Position numbers and translations under genes: made by a program | Shown: positions 9,923 to 18,615 of the stretch, piece by piece | Numbering within the stretch: the stretch's first letter is position 1 | Layout of the letters: every line of letters begins with the position of its first letter | Notes under the pieces: generated by a model | Database searches by the model: none | What the model was told of the DNA's origin: nothing | The model's input: only the letters and a program-made list of their open reading frames with translations | NCBI GenBank assembly: GCA_024234815.1 | Contig: JACKNO010000004.1 | Location: 1-64,000, forward strand | DNA length: 64,000 bases | DNA from: Pseudomonadales bacterium | GTDB lineage: Bacteria; Pseudomonadota; Gammaproteobacteria; Pseudomonadales; Halieaceae | Reading direction: 5' to 3'

Positions 9923-10516
9923 TTACTTATGCCGGCGGGCAAACCACTTCCTGCCAATCAGACCCGCCAATGCGCTCGCAAAAAGCCAGCCGGCTGCAGG
10001 CAGGGGCACTGCGGAAGGGCGGAAAAGATAAGCGCCTACCTCGCTATAGGCTCCCGGTGTGGCGGAGAACAGGACATACATGGCTATCTGTGCGTCTGGA
10101 CGGTAACTGAGCTGCGCAATTCTCGCGGTGTCAGAGCCTGCCGGGTTATCGAACACCCAGGCAATGGAGTTAATCTGGACCGCGGTCGCGGAATTCGAAA
10201 GGCCCAACAAGTTCGCCAGATTGCTGATTTCGTCGAACTGGTCACCGTTGTATTGTCCCTGGGCCTTATCGATACCGGCATTTTTCCATAGCGCGGCAAC
10301 GTCTGTACTCGAGGCGAAGGTCCAGTTTGATGTGTTGATGCCGTTGCAGAATTCGCCCCTGGCCAGCTGGTCGTAACCGCAGCCCCGGGTCAGGGTGACA
10401 TCAAGCCACTGGTAACCCAGGCTTGTATCGAGGGTGGTTCTGCCGCGATCGATGATCGCCGCATTGGCCTGTACGGCGAGACCAAGGCAGAGTAGTCCGA
10501 CGAATCTCCTGAACAT
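9923..10516 (-). CDS. Small PEP-CTERM-sorted secreted protein
   Basis: 197 residues. The start at 10516 (MFRRF) is preferred to an ATG 51 nt upstream because GAAGGAG lies 8 nt before it and a standard signal peptide (FVGLLCLGLAVQANA) follows directly. The C-terminus carries the sorting signal: VPLPAAGWLF, a hydrophobic helix and a basic tail RKWFARRHK. Two Cys (GCGYD, EFCNG) lie in the first half. The mature domain has no motif I can assign to an enzyme. It lies 194 bp upstream of prsT on the same strand and may be expressed with it. Confidence 0.8.
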   Translation of the reverse strand: MFRRFVGLLCLGLAVQANAAIIDRGRTTLDTSLGYQWLDVTLTRGCGYDQLARGEFCNGINTSNWTFASSTDVAALWKNAGIDKAQGQYNGDQFDEISNLANLLGLSNSATAVQINSIAWVFDNPAGSDTARIAQLSYRPDAQIAMYVLFSATPGAYSEVGAYLFRPSAVPLPAAGWLFASALAGLIGRKWFARRHK

Positions 10517-10786
10517 GGATGCGCTCCTTCCATTGATAACGGACCGGTTCGTCATTATGCATGACACGTGTGTGTGCCGGCCGCTGCACCATCGATATTA
10601 TTTAATGTCCTGTTGTACGGGGATTGTAAGAGAAACCGCCTGTGTCGGATCAATAATTTTTTGGGTAAAACCCCCGAAAATACATGGATTGAGCGCGGAA
10701 AAGCCAGGCGTAGCGGCAAATTGGCACCCCGTGAGCTGCCTGGGTACCCTGGCTTGTTCCGGGGAGCAGCTCTACGAGTACCCGCC

Positions 10787-12436
10787 TTACTTGCCGGTGC
10801 CAGTGCCCAGCCTGGAATTCCAGGCCGAGATCACAAACCGAAGCTTGCCTTTGACGCCAGGATTTGTGGGTATGTTTGTGCCGTCATCGCCTTTCGTGTG
10901 GCTGTCGAAATCGACAGAAACTTCAACTCTGTGGGCGAGTAGCTCGGTGGCATCCACCTCGGTTGAAGCGGGTACAACCCCGGCGCCCTGCCAGGCGTAC
11001 GTGACTTTCCACTTCTCCCGGTCGTTGCGCGGGGGCACCATCTCCAGAATGATTGCATTGCGGAACAGGTACCCGCCTTCATAGTGTTCGTTGATCCATA
11101 GCTTTCGTTCGATCTCGTAGTCGGGCACGCGGATACCAAGTGTCATGCTATAGGCGAGGGAACGGCGTTTTGGATTCACCTTGGCGCTGTTTGCAAGGAA
11201 TACGCTGGACAGGTACATGGATTGGTTTTTCTTCCAGCTGGAATGCTCGAGGCAGGCGACAGAATCCTCTTCCGTGGTGCGGCGGGAGAGATACCACAGC
11301 TTTCCGCGGGGGGACGCCAGCACCTCGACCTGGTAGAGCGCATTCACTTCGCGACCGGACTTCTCCTGCTCGCGTACCGCGTCTGGAAGGCGGATATCCT
11401 CTATGTCCAGCCACAGGTCGACGCGAACGTCGCCGAACAGGAATCGGGACAGGTTCTGGAATGCCTCCTCGCTGTTAACGATCCCGAAGCGGCCCGAGTG
11501 GGACCTGAATGCAAATGCCTTGGCGCACTGCTCGCCCAAATCGCCCTCCGGAGTGAGGCCGCACAGGGTGGCATTGCTGATCCGAACCAATCCGTCACTG
11601 CCATGGCCTACGAAGGTTCGCGACAGGCCGGCACCGGCATCGTAGTCCATACGGTTGGTGCCGACCATGCAGAAGATATTCCTGGACGGGAAGCGGTCCT
11701 CCGGCACCAGGTCGACGCGTTTATGCTTCTTGTAAGCCGCTTTCAGGTCCAGGTATTCCGGCATGCGTTTGTCGCGATCAAAGTTATTGATATCAAAGAG
11801 CGACAGGGCGCCGGGTATATTGACCCCGCCAACGTCAATTCCATTGTGTGGCGTGGCGTAGGTAAAAAACTTGTCGACGTACTTGCGGGAATTACTGGGA
11901 TCCAGCGCGGGATTTTGCAAGAACGCGCGGCAGACGAGGCCGCCCATGGAATGCGCCACCAGGTAACAGCGGAAATCGTCCTCGCTGACATCGTTGGCTT
12001 TATTGGCGCAGACCAGCCTGCAGACATGGGCCACCAGGGACGAGAGTCCTCGCGCAAAAGATTCAATGTCCGGTTGCTCGCCCCCGCCGAACATGGTGGA
12101 CGAGCTGTCGTAGTAGCGATAGATGATGATGGATTTGCCGTCCAGTTTATTCGATGTCGGCATATTTTCAGCGTCTGTCTCCCACTCGGGATCGACGATG
12201 TCGTAGCCATCCTCATAGACATCTGTATAGCCATGCTCTGAACCCAGGCGCACCACCGGGGATTCGAAAACATACTTGCGGGGCGGGTTCTTCCGGTTCG
12301 GTACGGCGCGCAGCATCGTCGACCCCAGGTTGAAACCGCAAAAGGGATCGGCTGTGGTTTCATCGATTTCTCCCTGGGTCATCGCGTAGCCGCGTACGTA
12401 GATGATCGGGTAGAAAGGGGCTCTCATTTTAGGCAT
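10787..12436 (-). CDS. Alpha/beta-hydrolase, PGAP1/lipase-like, with C-terminal beta domain
   Basis: 549 residues. GGGAGG stands 6 nt before the ATG, so the start is secure. The N-terminus PIIYVRGYA matches the strand and oxyanion loop of lipases. The nucleophile elbow VAHSMGG puts the catalytic Ser at residue 163. FFTYATPHNG is the usual segment after the nucleophile in this group, and VGHGSDGLV plus HSGRFGIVNSEEA supply likely Asp and His. The last 200 residues are beta-rich, contain no known motif, and may be a binding domain. No signal peptide or membrane segment is visible, so a cytoplasmic location is inferred. Substrate unknown; esterase, lipase or inositol-deacylase-like activity are all possible. 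Confidence 0.75.
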   Translation of the reverse strand: MPKMRAPFYPIIYVRGYAMTQGEIDETTADPFCGFNLGSTMLRAVPNRKNPPRKYVFESPVVRLGSEHGYTDVYEDGYDIVDPEWETDAENMPTSNKLDGKSIIIYRYYDSSSTMFGGGEQPDIESFARGLSSLVAHVCRLVCANKANDVSEDDFRCYLVAHSMGGLVCRAFLQNPALDPSNSRKYVDKFFTYATPHNGIDVGGVNIPGALSLFDINNFDRDKRMPEYLDLKAAYKKHKRVDLVPEDRFPSRNIFCMVGTNRMDYDAGAGLSRTFVGHGSDGLVRISNATLCGLTPEGDLGEQCAKAFAFRSHSGRFGIVNSEEAFQNLSRFLFGDVRVDLWLDIEDIRLPDAVREQEKSGREVNALYQVEVLASPRGKLWYLSRRTTEEDSVACLEHSSWKKNQSMYLSSVFLANSAKVNPKRRSLAYSMTLGIRVPDYEIERKLWINEHYEGGYLFRNAIILEMVPPRNDREKWKVTYAWQGAGVVPASTEVDATELLAHRVEVSVDFDSHTKGDDGTNIPTNPGVKGKLRFVISAWNSRLGTGTGK

Positions 12437-12711
12437 GTGGACCTCCCGTGATAAGCGGACACCGGTGCTTCAGGTCCGGCGGGCTTGTCAGGTCTCCTGA
12501 AACAGGGGCACGACTAAGGCTAGCACCAGCTCTGCAAGTTCGCCATTGGTCCACCTCACTAAATCTGTGTTCGACTGCCTGCCTCCCAACGGGCTGTTGC
12601 GGTGACTCCGTGGTGGTCTTCGGTGCGAGGCTTTTGTGCATAACGGTATGGGGCTACACTAGCGATTCATCCTGAAATCCTTTTCTCACAATCAGCGACA
12701 GGGAACACACA

Positions 12712-13257
12712 GTGGCGGACAAAGACTACAGTGAAGCGGGATTCCATGATTTTTTGCGCCAATCCGCCATGTCAGGCCAGTTCAACCCCGCGATTGCCCG
12801 GGCTCGAAAACTCGCGGCGGAGCAGTTGCTGGTAGAGCTCAAGTCTCACGAACGCACGGACCTGCGGCTGCTGGATGTTGATGAACTGTGCTCCCGGTTT
12901 CACAAAATGCAGGGCTCGACAATTCGCCCGGAGAGTCTCGATGTCTACCGTTCGCGCCTGAAGGACGCGCTGGCCGACTTTTTCAGCTGGACCCAGGATC
13001 CCATTGCCTTCGTACCTCGAGAGACTGAAACCAGGGCCACCAGGGAAAGCCTGAAACGGGACACCCCGGGCGAAGCCCGTGCCCGGGAGCAACTCGCACT
13101 CGATCCGCCGCGCCGGCCCCACGATATCTTCCCGGTGCCGCTGCGCGAAAATCTGGTGGTGTATATCCAGAATGTCCCCCTGGACATGACGCTGAAGGAA
13201 GCGGAAAAGATCGCGGCTGTAGTGCGGGCCCTGGCTGATCCGGATGCGGGAGCCTAG
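12712..13257 (+). CDS. Unknown protein, helical N-terminus and conserved-looking C-terminal motif
   Basis: 181 residues starting at GTG 12712; the initiation region has no strong ribosome site. Residues about 10-85 are charged and helical and weakly recall the SAM-like N-terminal domain of tyrosine recombinases (LDVDELCSRF, YRSRLKDALADFFSW), but there is no catalytic domain. The C-terminal 40 residues (PVPLRENLVVYI.NVPLDMTLKEAEKIAAVVRAL) have the form of a short strand-plus-helix module that I have seen ending many unrelated small bacterial proteins; its role is unknown to me. The stop codon abuts the start of the next gene, so the two are surely co-transcribed. I assign no function. Confidence 0.6.
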   Translation: MADKDYSEAGFHDFLRQSAMSGQFNPAIARARKLAAEQLLVELKSHERTDLRLLDVDELCSRFHKMQGSTIRPESLDVYRSRLKDALADFFSWTQDPIAFVPRETETRATRESLKRDTPGEARAREQLALDPPRRPHDIFPVPLRENLVVYIQNVPLDMTLKEAEKIAAVVRALADPDAGA

Positions 13258-13854
13258 ATGATGAATCGCCTTATACTGCTGACCCCGATGTTGCTGTTTG
13301 GGGTTGGTGGGGCATACCTGCTTTACGTGTTCCTGCAAGCCGGCAACGAGGGGCCGGTTCACGACAATCTTTTGCCGGAACTGATCGGTTTCTGCCTGGA
13401 AGGTTTTTTCCTCATTGGCCTTTTTTCCCTGATCCAGCGACGGCGCGAGCACGAGCGCCGCCATGAACTGCGACAAAGTTTGCGGGGTGCTCTGCGCGAG
13501 ATACTCAGTTACCTTGACATTGGCCTGCTGCGTGAAAACGAAGAACCGGCTGATTCCCGGGCGCTGGAGGAAGACCCGCAGATGGTGGTCAGCCTGTTCA
13601 GGAAGATCATGTCAAATCCTCCGTTGGAACTGGACGCCATGGCCCGCCTGAAGGACGTGGCCGGGCGCAACCTCACCACCATTCACGACCTGATTCCCGT
13701 TGCCGCGCAGCTGAGTGCCAAGCACATGCGCTGGTGGCTGGCTATTACCGAAAGCGTGCGCCACCTCTCCGAGGCTACCGACAGGTCTGCCGTGACCGCC
13801 GCGCTGCATCAATTTCTCGCCGGTCTGGGTGAGTTCGACGAACTGGAACTTTAG
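13258..13854 (+). CDS. Unknown two-helix membrane protein with cytoplasmic helical domain
   Basis: 198 residues. Two ATGs follow the upstream stop directly (TAGATGATG), implying translational coupling with the preceding gene. Two membrane segments (about residues 4-26 and 42-60) are followed by a strongly charged stretch (QRRREHERRHELRQ) and a long helical domain with acidic clusters (ENEEPADSRALEEDP). The topology is probably N-in with the large domain in the cytoplasm. I recognise no family. With the upstream gene it forms a self-contained two-gene unit between the hydrolase gene (divergent) and the GIN/ABC operon. Confidence 0.6.
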   Translation: MMNRLILLTPMLLFGVGGAYLLYVFLQAGNEGPVHDNLLPELIGFCLEGFFLIGLFSLIQRRREHERRHELRQSLRGALREILSYLDIGLLRENEEPADSRALEEDPQMVVSLFRKIMSNPPLELDAMARLKDVAGRNLTTIHDLIPVAAQLSAKHMRWWLAITESVRHLSEATDRSAVTAALHQFLAGLGEFDELEL

Positions 13855-13969
13855 GATAGGAGGGTGCGCGGGTGCGTGCCTGAGCGGACAGCCGACCCCG
13901 GGCGGCGTGGCCGGCTGGCGTACAGGGCGTTCCCGGCGATAATGGCACGGGCCCGTACCCAAAAAAATG

Positions 13970-14010
13970 TTGCCAAATCCTGTTTAGGTGATATAGTTAG
14001 ATATAACACC
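13970..14010 (+). promoter_or_regulatory. Promoter with overlapping palindromic operator of the GIN-GntR-ABC operon
   Basis: A -35 TTGCCA (13970-13975) and a -10 TATAGT (13992-13997) are separated by 16 bp. A 24-bp interrupted palindrome (13987-14010) with half-sites GGTGnTATA and TATAnCACC, 18 of 24 positions symmetric, covers the -10 and the start region. YtrA-type GntR proteins are usually autorepressors, and the regulator is the second gene of this operon. That it binds here is inference. Confidence 0.6.
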
Positions 14011-14030
14011 ATATCAATGAGATGATCATT

Positions 14031-14888
14031 ATGCTCACATCGCGATGGAAAAACCTGACAGGTAGCCGGGATAGCAGGGCCTTTTTGGCCGCTTTTGGTC
14101 TTTTGCTTTGCTGTGTATCGGGAACGGCGGCGAGCGCGGAAGTCATAAGCGTGGAGTCCCTGCAGTTCAGCCGGGTACAGTTGCTGGGCTCAAACGAACT
14201 TGAAGTCACCCAGGGCGAGGCAAACGCCCTGAAGATACGGGGCGATTCCGACGATCTGGAGCCCCCGCCGTTCGTCGTCGAGGGCGATATGTTGCGTCTC
14301 GGTATAAGGGCCGATGGTGAATCGGTGCGAGACCTGCAGTTCAAGCTGACCGTAACCGATATCAGGGAGCTGCAACTCAAGGGGTCGGGTGAGGCGTTCG
14401 TCAAGCCGTTGGCGGTGGACGATCTGCAGGTCGAGGTCGAGGGCTCGGGTGAAATGCATATGTTCGACGTAAAGGCCGGTGACCTCGATATCAGGGTTCT
14501 CGGTTCCGGCGCGGTGGAGGCCGTGAATGTCCAGGCCCGGAGTGCGCGCCTGCACGTGAAAGGAAGTGGCGATATAGATTTGGGTACTCTCGAGGCCGAT
14601 ATTATCAAGGCCCACATGGCCGGATCCGGCGATGTCATCGTGCAGGGTAGCGGCAGGGCCAATGTGCTGGAAGTCGGCGTGATGGGCAGCGGAGATGTCC
14701 GCTTGAAGGGTGTGGAAGCGAAGACCGCCAAGGTGACCATTATGGGTTCCGGAGATGTTGAAATACGGGTCCAGGAGTCCCTCGAAGCCGAAATACTTGG
14801 CAGCGGCGACCTCGTGTATTTCGGCAATCCCACGACCTCAAAATCCGTGATGGGATCCGGCGACATCACCCAACGGGATGGACGATAG
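14031..14888 (+). CDS. Exported GIN-domain (DUF2807) protein with GSGD repeats
   Basis: About 285 residues. Two in-frame ATGs exist (14022 and 14031); the second is taken because TGAG lies 9 nt before it. A long n-region and hydrophobic core (FLAAFGLLLCCVSGTAASA) form a signal peptide. The mature part repeats a turn GSG(D/E/A) about every 20 residues, nine times (KGSGE, EGSGE, LGSGA, KGSGD, AGSGD, MGSGD, MGSGD, LGSGD, MGSGD), the hallmark of the auto-transporter-adhesin-head GIN domain, a right-handed beta structure. The family is found on the periplasmic or outer side; its molecular role is unknown. First gene of an operon with a GntR regulator and an ABC transporter. Confidence 0.8.
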   Translation: MLTSRWKNLTGSRDSRAFLAAFGLLLCCVSGTAASAEVISVESLQFSRVQLLGSNELEVTQGEANALKIRGDSDDLEPPPFVVEGDMLRLGIRADGESVRDLQFKLTVTDIRELQLKGSGEAFVKPLAVDDLQVEVEGSGEMHMFDVKAGDLDIRVLGSGAVEAVNVQARSARLHVKGSGDIDLGTLEADIIKAHMAGSGDVIVQGSGRANVLEVGVMGSGDVRLKGVEAKTAKVTIMGSGDVEIRVQESLEAEILGSGDLVYFGNPTTSKSVMGSGDITQRDGR

Positions 14889-14911
14889 TCCCTTTTGCGG
14901 CGGGCCTGCCT

Positions 14912-15283
14912 GTGAATATGGAATGGAACGACAAACAACCTATCTACCGCCAGCTGCGGGACATGGTGGTGGAACGTATTATTGATGGCAGTTTCCCGGA
15001 AGGGGAGGCGGTGCCATCGGTGCGCCAGGTTGCAACTGACTATCAAATCAATCATCTGACAGTAGCCAAGGCTTACCAGGAGTTGGTGGATCTTGGCTTG
15101 CTGGAAACACGTCGAGGACTGGGCATGTTTGTTATCACGGGTGCCAAAGAGACGCTCACTGACCATGAGCAGCAGAAATTTCTTACGGATGAATTGCCGG
15201 CTTTTGTCGAACGGGTGCGAAAACTGGGTATCGACTTGCAACTGATCGCGGAAAAGTTGCGCGAGGCGGGGGAAACGGTCTGA
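14912..15283 (+). CDS. GntR-family regulator, YtrA type
   Basis: 123 residues. Starts with GTG at 14912 or ATG at 14918 (the N-terminus MNMEW allows both). The winged helix covers residues 8-75: PIYRQLRDMVVERIIDGSFPEG, VPSVRQVA, LTVAKAYQELVDLGLLETRRG(L)GMFV are the textbook GntR sequence. Only a short helical tail follows, without effector domain, as in the YtrA subfamily, which typically controls ABC transporter genes that follow it. The stop overlaps the start of the ATPase gene by one base (ATGA type). Likely binds the palindrome at 13987-14010. Confidence 0.9.
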   Translation: MNMEWNDKQPIYRQLRDMVVERIIDGSFPEGEAVPSVRQVATDYQINHLTVAKAYQELVDLGLLETRRGLGMFVITGAKETLTDHEQQKFLTDELPAFVERVRKLGIDLQLIAEKLREAGETV

Positions 15284-16155
15284 TGGAAACTATCATAAAC
15301 GCTACTGGAATCAGTAAGCGCTTTGGCGACCACAAGGCAGTGGACTCGGTCGATTTGCGGCTGCAGTCGGGTACTATCCTGGGTTTGATAGGACCCAATG
15401 GCGCGGGCAAGACAACTCTCCTGCGTTCCCTGCTCGGTTTGTGCGACTGCAAGGGTGAACTGGACGTGCTGGGTTTTGATCCGCGCCGTGAGCGCAGCAA
15501 AATGCTCGACCAGGTCTGCTCCATAGCTGATACCGCCGTACTTCCCGGCTGGATGACGGTCAGGCAATTGCTTGATTACGTGGAGGGTGTGCACCCCAGG
15601 TTCAGTCGCGAACGGGCGCAGCGCTTTCTGAGCGACACCGAGGTAGGGCTCAAGCGTCGCATCAAACAACTGTCCAAGGGCATGATTGTCCAGCTTCACC
15701 TGGCCATTGTTATGAGTGTGGATGCGCGCCTGTTGATACTGGACGAACCTACCCTGGGGCTGGATATCATGTTTCGCAAGCGCTTCTTCGAGCAGTTATT
15801 GAATGATTACTACGATGAGCAGCGAACAATTATCATTTCTACCCACCAGGTGGACGAAGTGGAAAATATCCTGACCAATGTGATGTTCATGCGTTCGGGC
15901 AAGACATTGCTGAATGAGCGTATGGACGCAATATCAGAACACTACCTGGAGTTGCATGTGGTGGGTTCGGCGATAGAGAAGGCGATGGGGCTCAAGCCAA
16001 TCGGGCAGCGATCCATTCTCGGCGGCAAGGCCTTTATCTACCAGGACACGCCCAGGGAGGTGTTGCAGGAATTGGGTGAACTGAGAGTTCCCACTGTGGC
16101 GGACCTTTTTGTGGCCAAGATGGAAACGGGGAAGGGCAATGAATCAGGCAAATAG
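15283..16155 (+). CDS. ABC transporter ATP-binding subunit
   Basis: 290 residues. Walker A GPNGAGKTT at 37-45, signature LSKGM at 130-134 (K in place of the usual G at the third position), Walker B LLILDEP at 150-156, and a switch histidine in IIISTHQ. The C-terminal 70 residues are the divergent regulatory tail usual in exporters with ABC-2 permeases. Together with the next gene it makes a YtrB/YtrC-like exporter. The substrate is unknown; an envelope stress or peptide-resistance role is plausible only from the GntR context. Start overlaps the regulator's stop, and its own 3' end overlaps the permease gene by 17 bp. Confidence 0.92.
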   Translation: METIINATGISKRFGDHKAVDSVDLRLQSGTILGLIGPNGAGKTTLLRSLLGLCDCKGELDVLGFDPRRERSKMLDQVCSIADTAVLPGWMTVRQLLDYVEGVHPRFSRERAQRFLSDTEVGLKRRIKQLSKGMIVQLHLAIVMSVDARLLILDEPTLGLDIMFRKRFFEQLLNDYYDEQRTIIISTHQVDEVENILTNVMFMRSGKTLLNERMDAISEHYLELHVVGSAIEKAMGLKPIGQRSILGGKAFIYQDTPREVLQELGELRVPTVADLFVAKMETGKGNESGK

Positions 16156-17191
16156 GAAGAAAGCCGTTGCGCTTTTGAGGCGGGAAATCCAGGAGTACAA
16201 GAACTCTTTCGTGTACACGCCGCTGGTGGTGTCCGCGGTGCTTATCATCTGTATGCTGGCCAGTGTCCTGCTCGCAAACAGCATTACTGTGACCGGCGAT
16301 GCGGTTATCGATATCTTCAACGATGACCATTCTCACAAGGGCGTCAATATCACGATAACCCTCGACGAGGATGAGTTGCGGCATGATTACGTGGTCAGTA
16401 CCGAAACCCCGCATAGCCTTGCCGATGACGAAGAGTGGAATTTTTCGCGGGAGTGGAAGTTCACTCCCCAGCGCGGCGAAAATGTCGCCGAGGAGGAGGA
16501 CGGTATAGTCCGCGGGTCGCTCAATCCCGTACTCAACGGCCTGCATTGCCTTTTCCTGATTCTGTTGCTGGTAACCTCCATCAACTACCTGCTCGGAACC
16601 TTTCACCAGGACAGGCGCGATCGCAGTGTACTGTTCTGGAAATCTGTGCCGGTGTCGGAGACTCAGGAAGTGGCCGCCAAAATCGCTATCGTTTGCGTGT
16701 TAGCGCCAGCCATATACCTCGTAATTTCCATGGTCACCCAGGTAGCGTCTGTATTTCTGGCGATGCTCATCACCTGGCGCATGGATTCCGATCCCGTGCA
16801 GACTGTACTTGCCAATGTTGATTTTCTGGGCCTGTTCAGGGGTCAGATCGGCGGGATATTGATATGGGTGCTTTGGACAGTACCGTTCTATGCGTGGCTG
16901 CTGCTTTGTTCCTCGGCGGCACGACGCTCGCCTTTATTGGTGGCCCTGGGAATTCCGGTCGCGCTGATAGTGCTGGAGAAGCTGTTTGTCGGCAGCCAGT
17001 ATTTATCGGAAGTTTTTACCAATCACATCCCGCACATCGACGGCACTGAGGGCGGCAGTACGCTGGGCTTCTACTTCTACGAGCCGCAGTGGCTGAGTCT
17101 CGATTATGCGGGCCTGTTACTGGGCTTGCTGGTGACAGCCGCCCTCCTGGTGGCGACGGTCTGGTTTCGCAAACACCGCTTTGAAATGTAG
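16139..17191 (+). CDS. ABC-2 type transporter permease
   Basis: 350 residues from the ATG at 16139 (MNQANRKKA), preceded by a GGGGAAGGG tract inside the ATPase gene. One membrane helix near residues 28-48 is followed by a large external loop of about 100 residues with many Asp and His (DDHSHKG), then five or six helices in the C-terminal half (for example LFLILLLVTSINYLLGTF). This topology fits ABC-2 permeases. Final gene of the operon; 54 bp later the convergent MFS gene ends, with no strong terminator visible between. Confidence 0.85.
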   Translation: MNQANRKKAVALLRREIQEYKNSFVYTPLVVSAVLIICMLASVLLANSITVTGDAVIDIFNDDHSHKGVNITITLDEDELRHDYVVSTETPHSLADDEEWNFSREWKFTPQRGENVAEEEDGIVRGSLNPVLNGLHCLFLILLLVTSINYLLGTFHQDRRDRSVLFWKSVPVSETQEVAAKIAIVCVLAPAIYLVISMVTQVASVFLAMLITWRMDSDPVQTVLANVDFLGLFRGQIGGILIWVLWTVPFYAWLLLCSSAARRSPLLVALGIPVALIVLEKLFVGSQYLSEVFTNHIPHIDGTEGGSTLGFYFYEPQWLSLDYAGLLLGLLVTAALLVATVWFRKHRFEM

Positions 17192-17245
17192 CTCATGCCG
17201 CTCGCTGCCGGAGCGTCTCTCGTCAAAAACTGGCATATTGTCCTG

Positions 17246-18481
17246 TCACACGGCGCCCAGCTTCAGCCTGCTGGCGCGCCAGGCCATGGCACTGGCCAGT
17301 GCTATGTAGAGCACCGAGCCCAGCGCCATGGTGTCCATGCTTACGCCGATGTCGATGAGCCAGCCCATGAGGACCGGCGCGATGGCGCTGGCGAATACCA
17401 TCGCGGACAGGGTGACAGACTTGATCGAGCCGAGGTGCAGGTTGCCGTACATTTCCGAGAAGAAGGGCGATGACAGGGTGGAGTATGATCCTATCGATAC
17501 CGCCATCAGCACCATGAACAAAACTGCGACCACCAGGCTGTTGGAACTGGCCAGGAAGAGCAGCCCCAGTCCCATGGGAAGGCAAACCAGTGGAGCGAGG
17601 CGAATCGCGCCATAGCTGTCCACCAGCAATCCCATCCAGAGTTTGAAGATCGTTGAAACCGCCGCGTATACCAGGTAGAGGGCACCCCAGACTGCAATTG
17701 GCCACCCTTTCACTTCAATCAGGTGAACCTGGTGAAACATGAAGCCAGTAAACAGCATCGGCTGGGCGAGCAGGGCCGGCATGAACAGGTAGAACAGCGG
17801 GTCGCGCACCACCTCTGCGCGAGTCCAGTTGCGCTGTTTGGTCGCCGTTTGAGTCGTGTCGCCGCTGGATATGCTGTCCAGGTATGCCGCATGCCGCTGC
17901 TCGTGACCGCGCAGTGAGATGCGGGTCAGCAGGGGCACGGTAACGACCAGGAGCGCGGCCCAGACGACCCAGGACTGGCGCCAGGACATGAGGGCGAGCT
18001 GTGCGATCACAATGGACGGCAGTATGGCCTCTGACAGGGAATAGCCGATACCACCCAGGGCATTGGCCTTGCCCTTGTGGCTGTCGATATACCGTACCAT
18101 CGTGGTGGGCCCCGCCATGCTCATCAGGCCCTGTCCGAGGTGACGCAGCACCAGGATGCTCAGAAATAGCGTGACCATACCGACGCTGCCGGCAAGCATC
18201 AGGCAACCAATGGCCAGCCCGAAGGCAACCAGGTAGGCGTAGCGTCGCAAGTCCATGTGATCTATCAGGGAGCCTGTACGCAGTAGCAGAATCGCACTGG
18301 CCAGGGTCGCCGCGGAGAAGATGGCGCCAAACTCGCCATGGCTGAGCGCGAGGTCGCTGCGGATATCCCCGCCGAAAAGGCCGATAAAATAGGTTTGCCC
18401 CAGGCTGGAGCCAAAGGTCATGACAAAGCCGAACAACAACAGGCGCCGTTCAGCCTTGATAAGCGGAAGAAAGGATTTCAT
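17246..18481 (-). CDS. MFS transporter, substrate unknown
   Basis: 411 residues with twelve predicted membrane helices in two bundles, split by a hydrophilic loop near residues 190-215 (RGHEQRHAAYLDSISSGDTTQT). The inter-helix motif after helix 2 reads GSLIDHMDLRRY, a variant of the MFS loop. FGSSLGQTYFIGLFG and the GGIGYSLSEAILPS segment resemble the general MFS_1 group. Nothing in the residues indicates a substrate. Start ATG 18481. Downstream of it the GIN/ABC operon converges; upstream is a methyltransferase gene on the same strand at 134 bp. Confidence 0.85.
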   Translation of the reverse strand: MKSFLPLIKAERRLLLFGFVMTFGSSLGQTYFIGLFGGDIRSDLALSHGEFGAIFSAATLASAILLLRTGSLIDHMDLRRYAYLVAFGLAIGCLMLAGSVGMVTLFLSILVLRHLGQGLMSMAGPTTMVRYIDSHKGKANALGGIGYSLSEAILPSIVIAQLALMSWRQSWVVWAALLVVTVPLLTRISLRGHEQRHAAYLDSISSGDTTQTATKQRNWTRAEVVRDPLFYLFMPALLAQPMLFTGFMFHQVHLIEVKGWPIAVWGALYLVYAAVSTIFKLWMGLLVDSYGAIRLAPLVCLPMGLGLLFLASSNSLVVAVLFMVLMAVSIGSYSTLSSPFFSEMYGNLHLGSIKSVTLSAMVFASAIAPVLMGWLIDIGVSMDTMALGSVLYIALASAMAWRASRLKLGAV

Positions 18482-18615
18482 GTCTGGAGTATGACAGCGA
18501 AGCGGTAATGCGCACAGCCGCCGGCGGAATTGCCGTAACTAACCCGCGACCGGGCGCTTGGTCCTGCCCGGGCGCGAGCAGGTCGCGCGGCAAGTGGCAG
18601 TCGCAACTCTCCGCG

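Noticed and set aside
11222..12241. 339-codon plus-strand frame over the hydrolase gene
   Set aside because: The minus-strand frame has a lipase fold, catalytic motif and a good ribosome site; the plus frame has none.
12634..12660. Promoter TTGTGC/TACACT before the two-gene unit at 12712
   Set aside because: Spacing of 15 bp and weak hexamers; not convincing enough.
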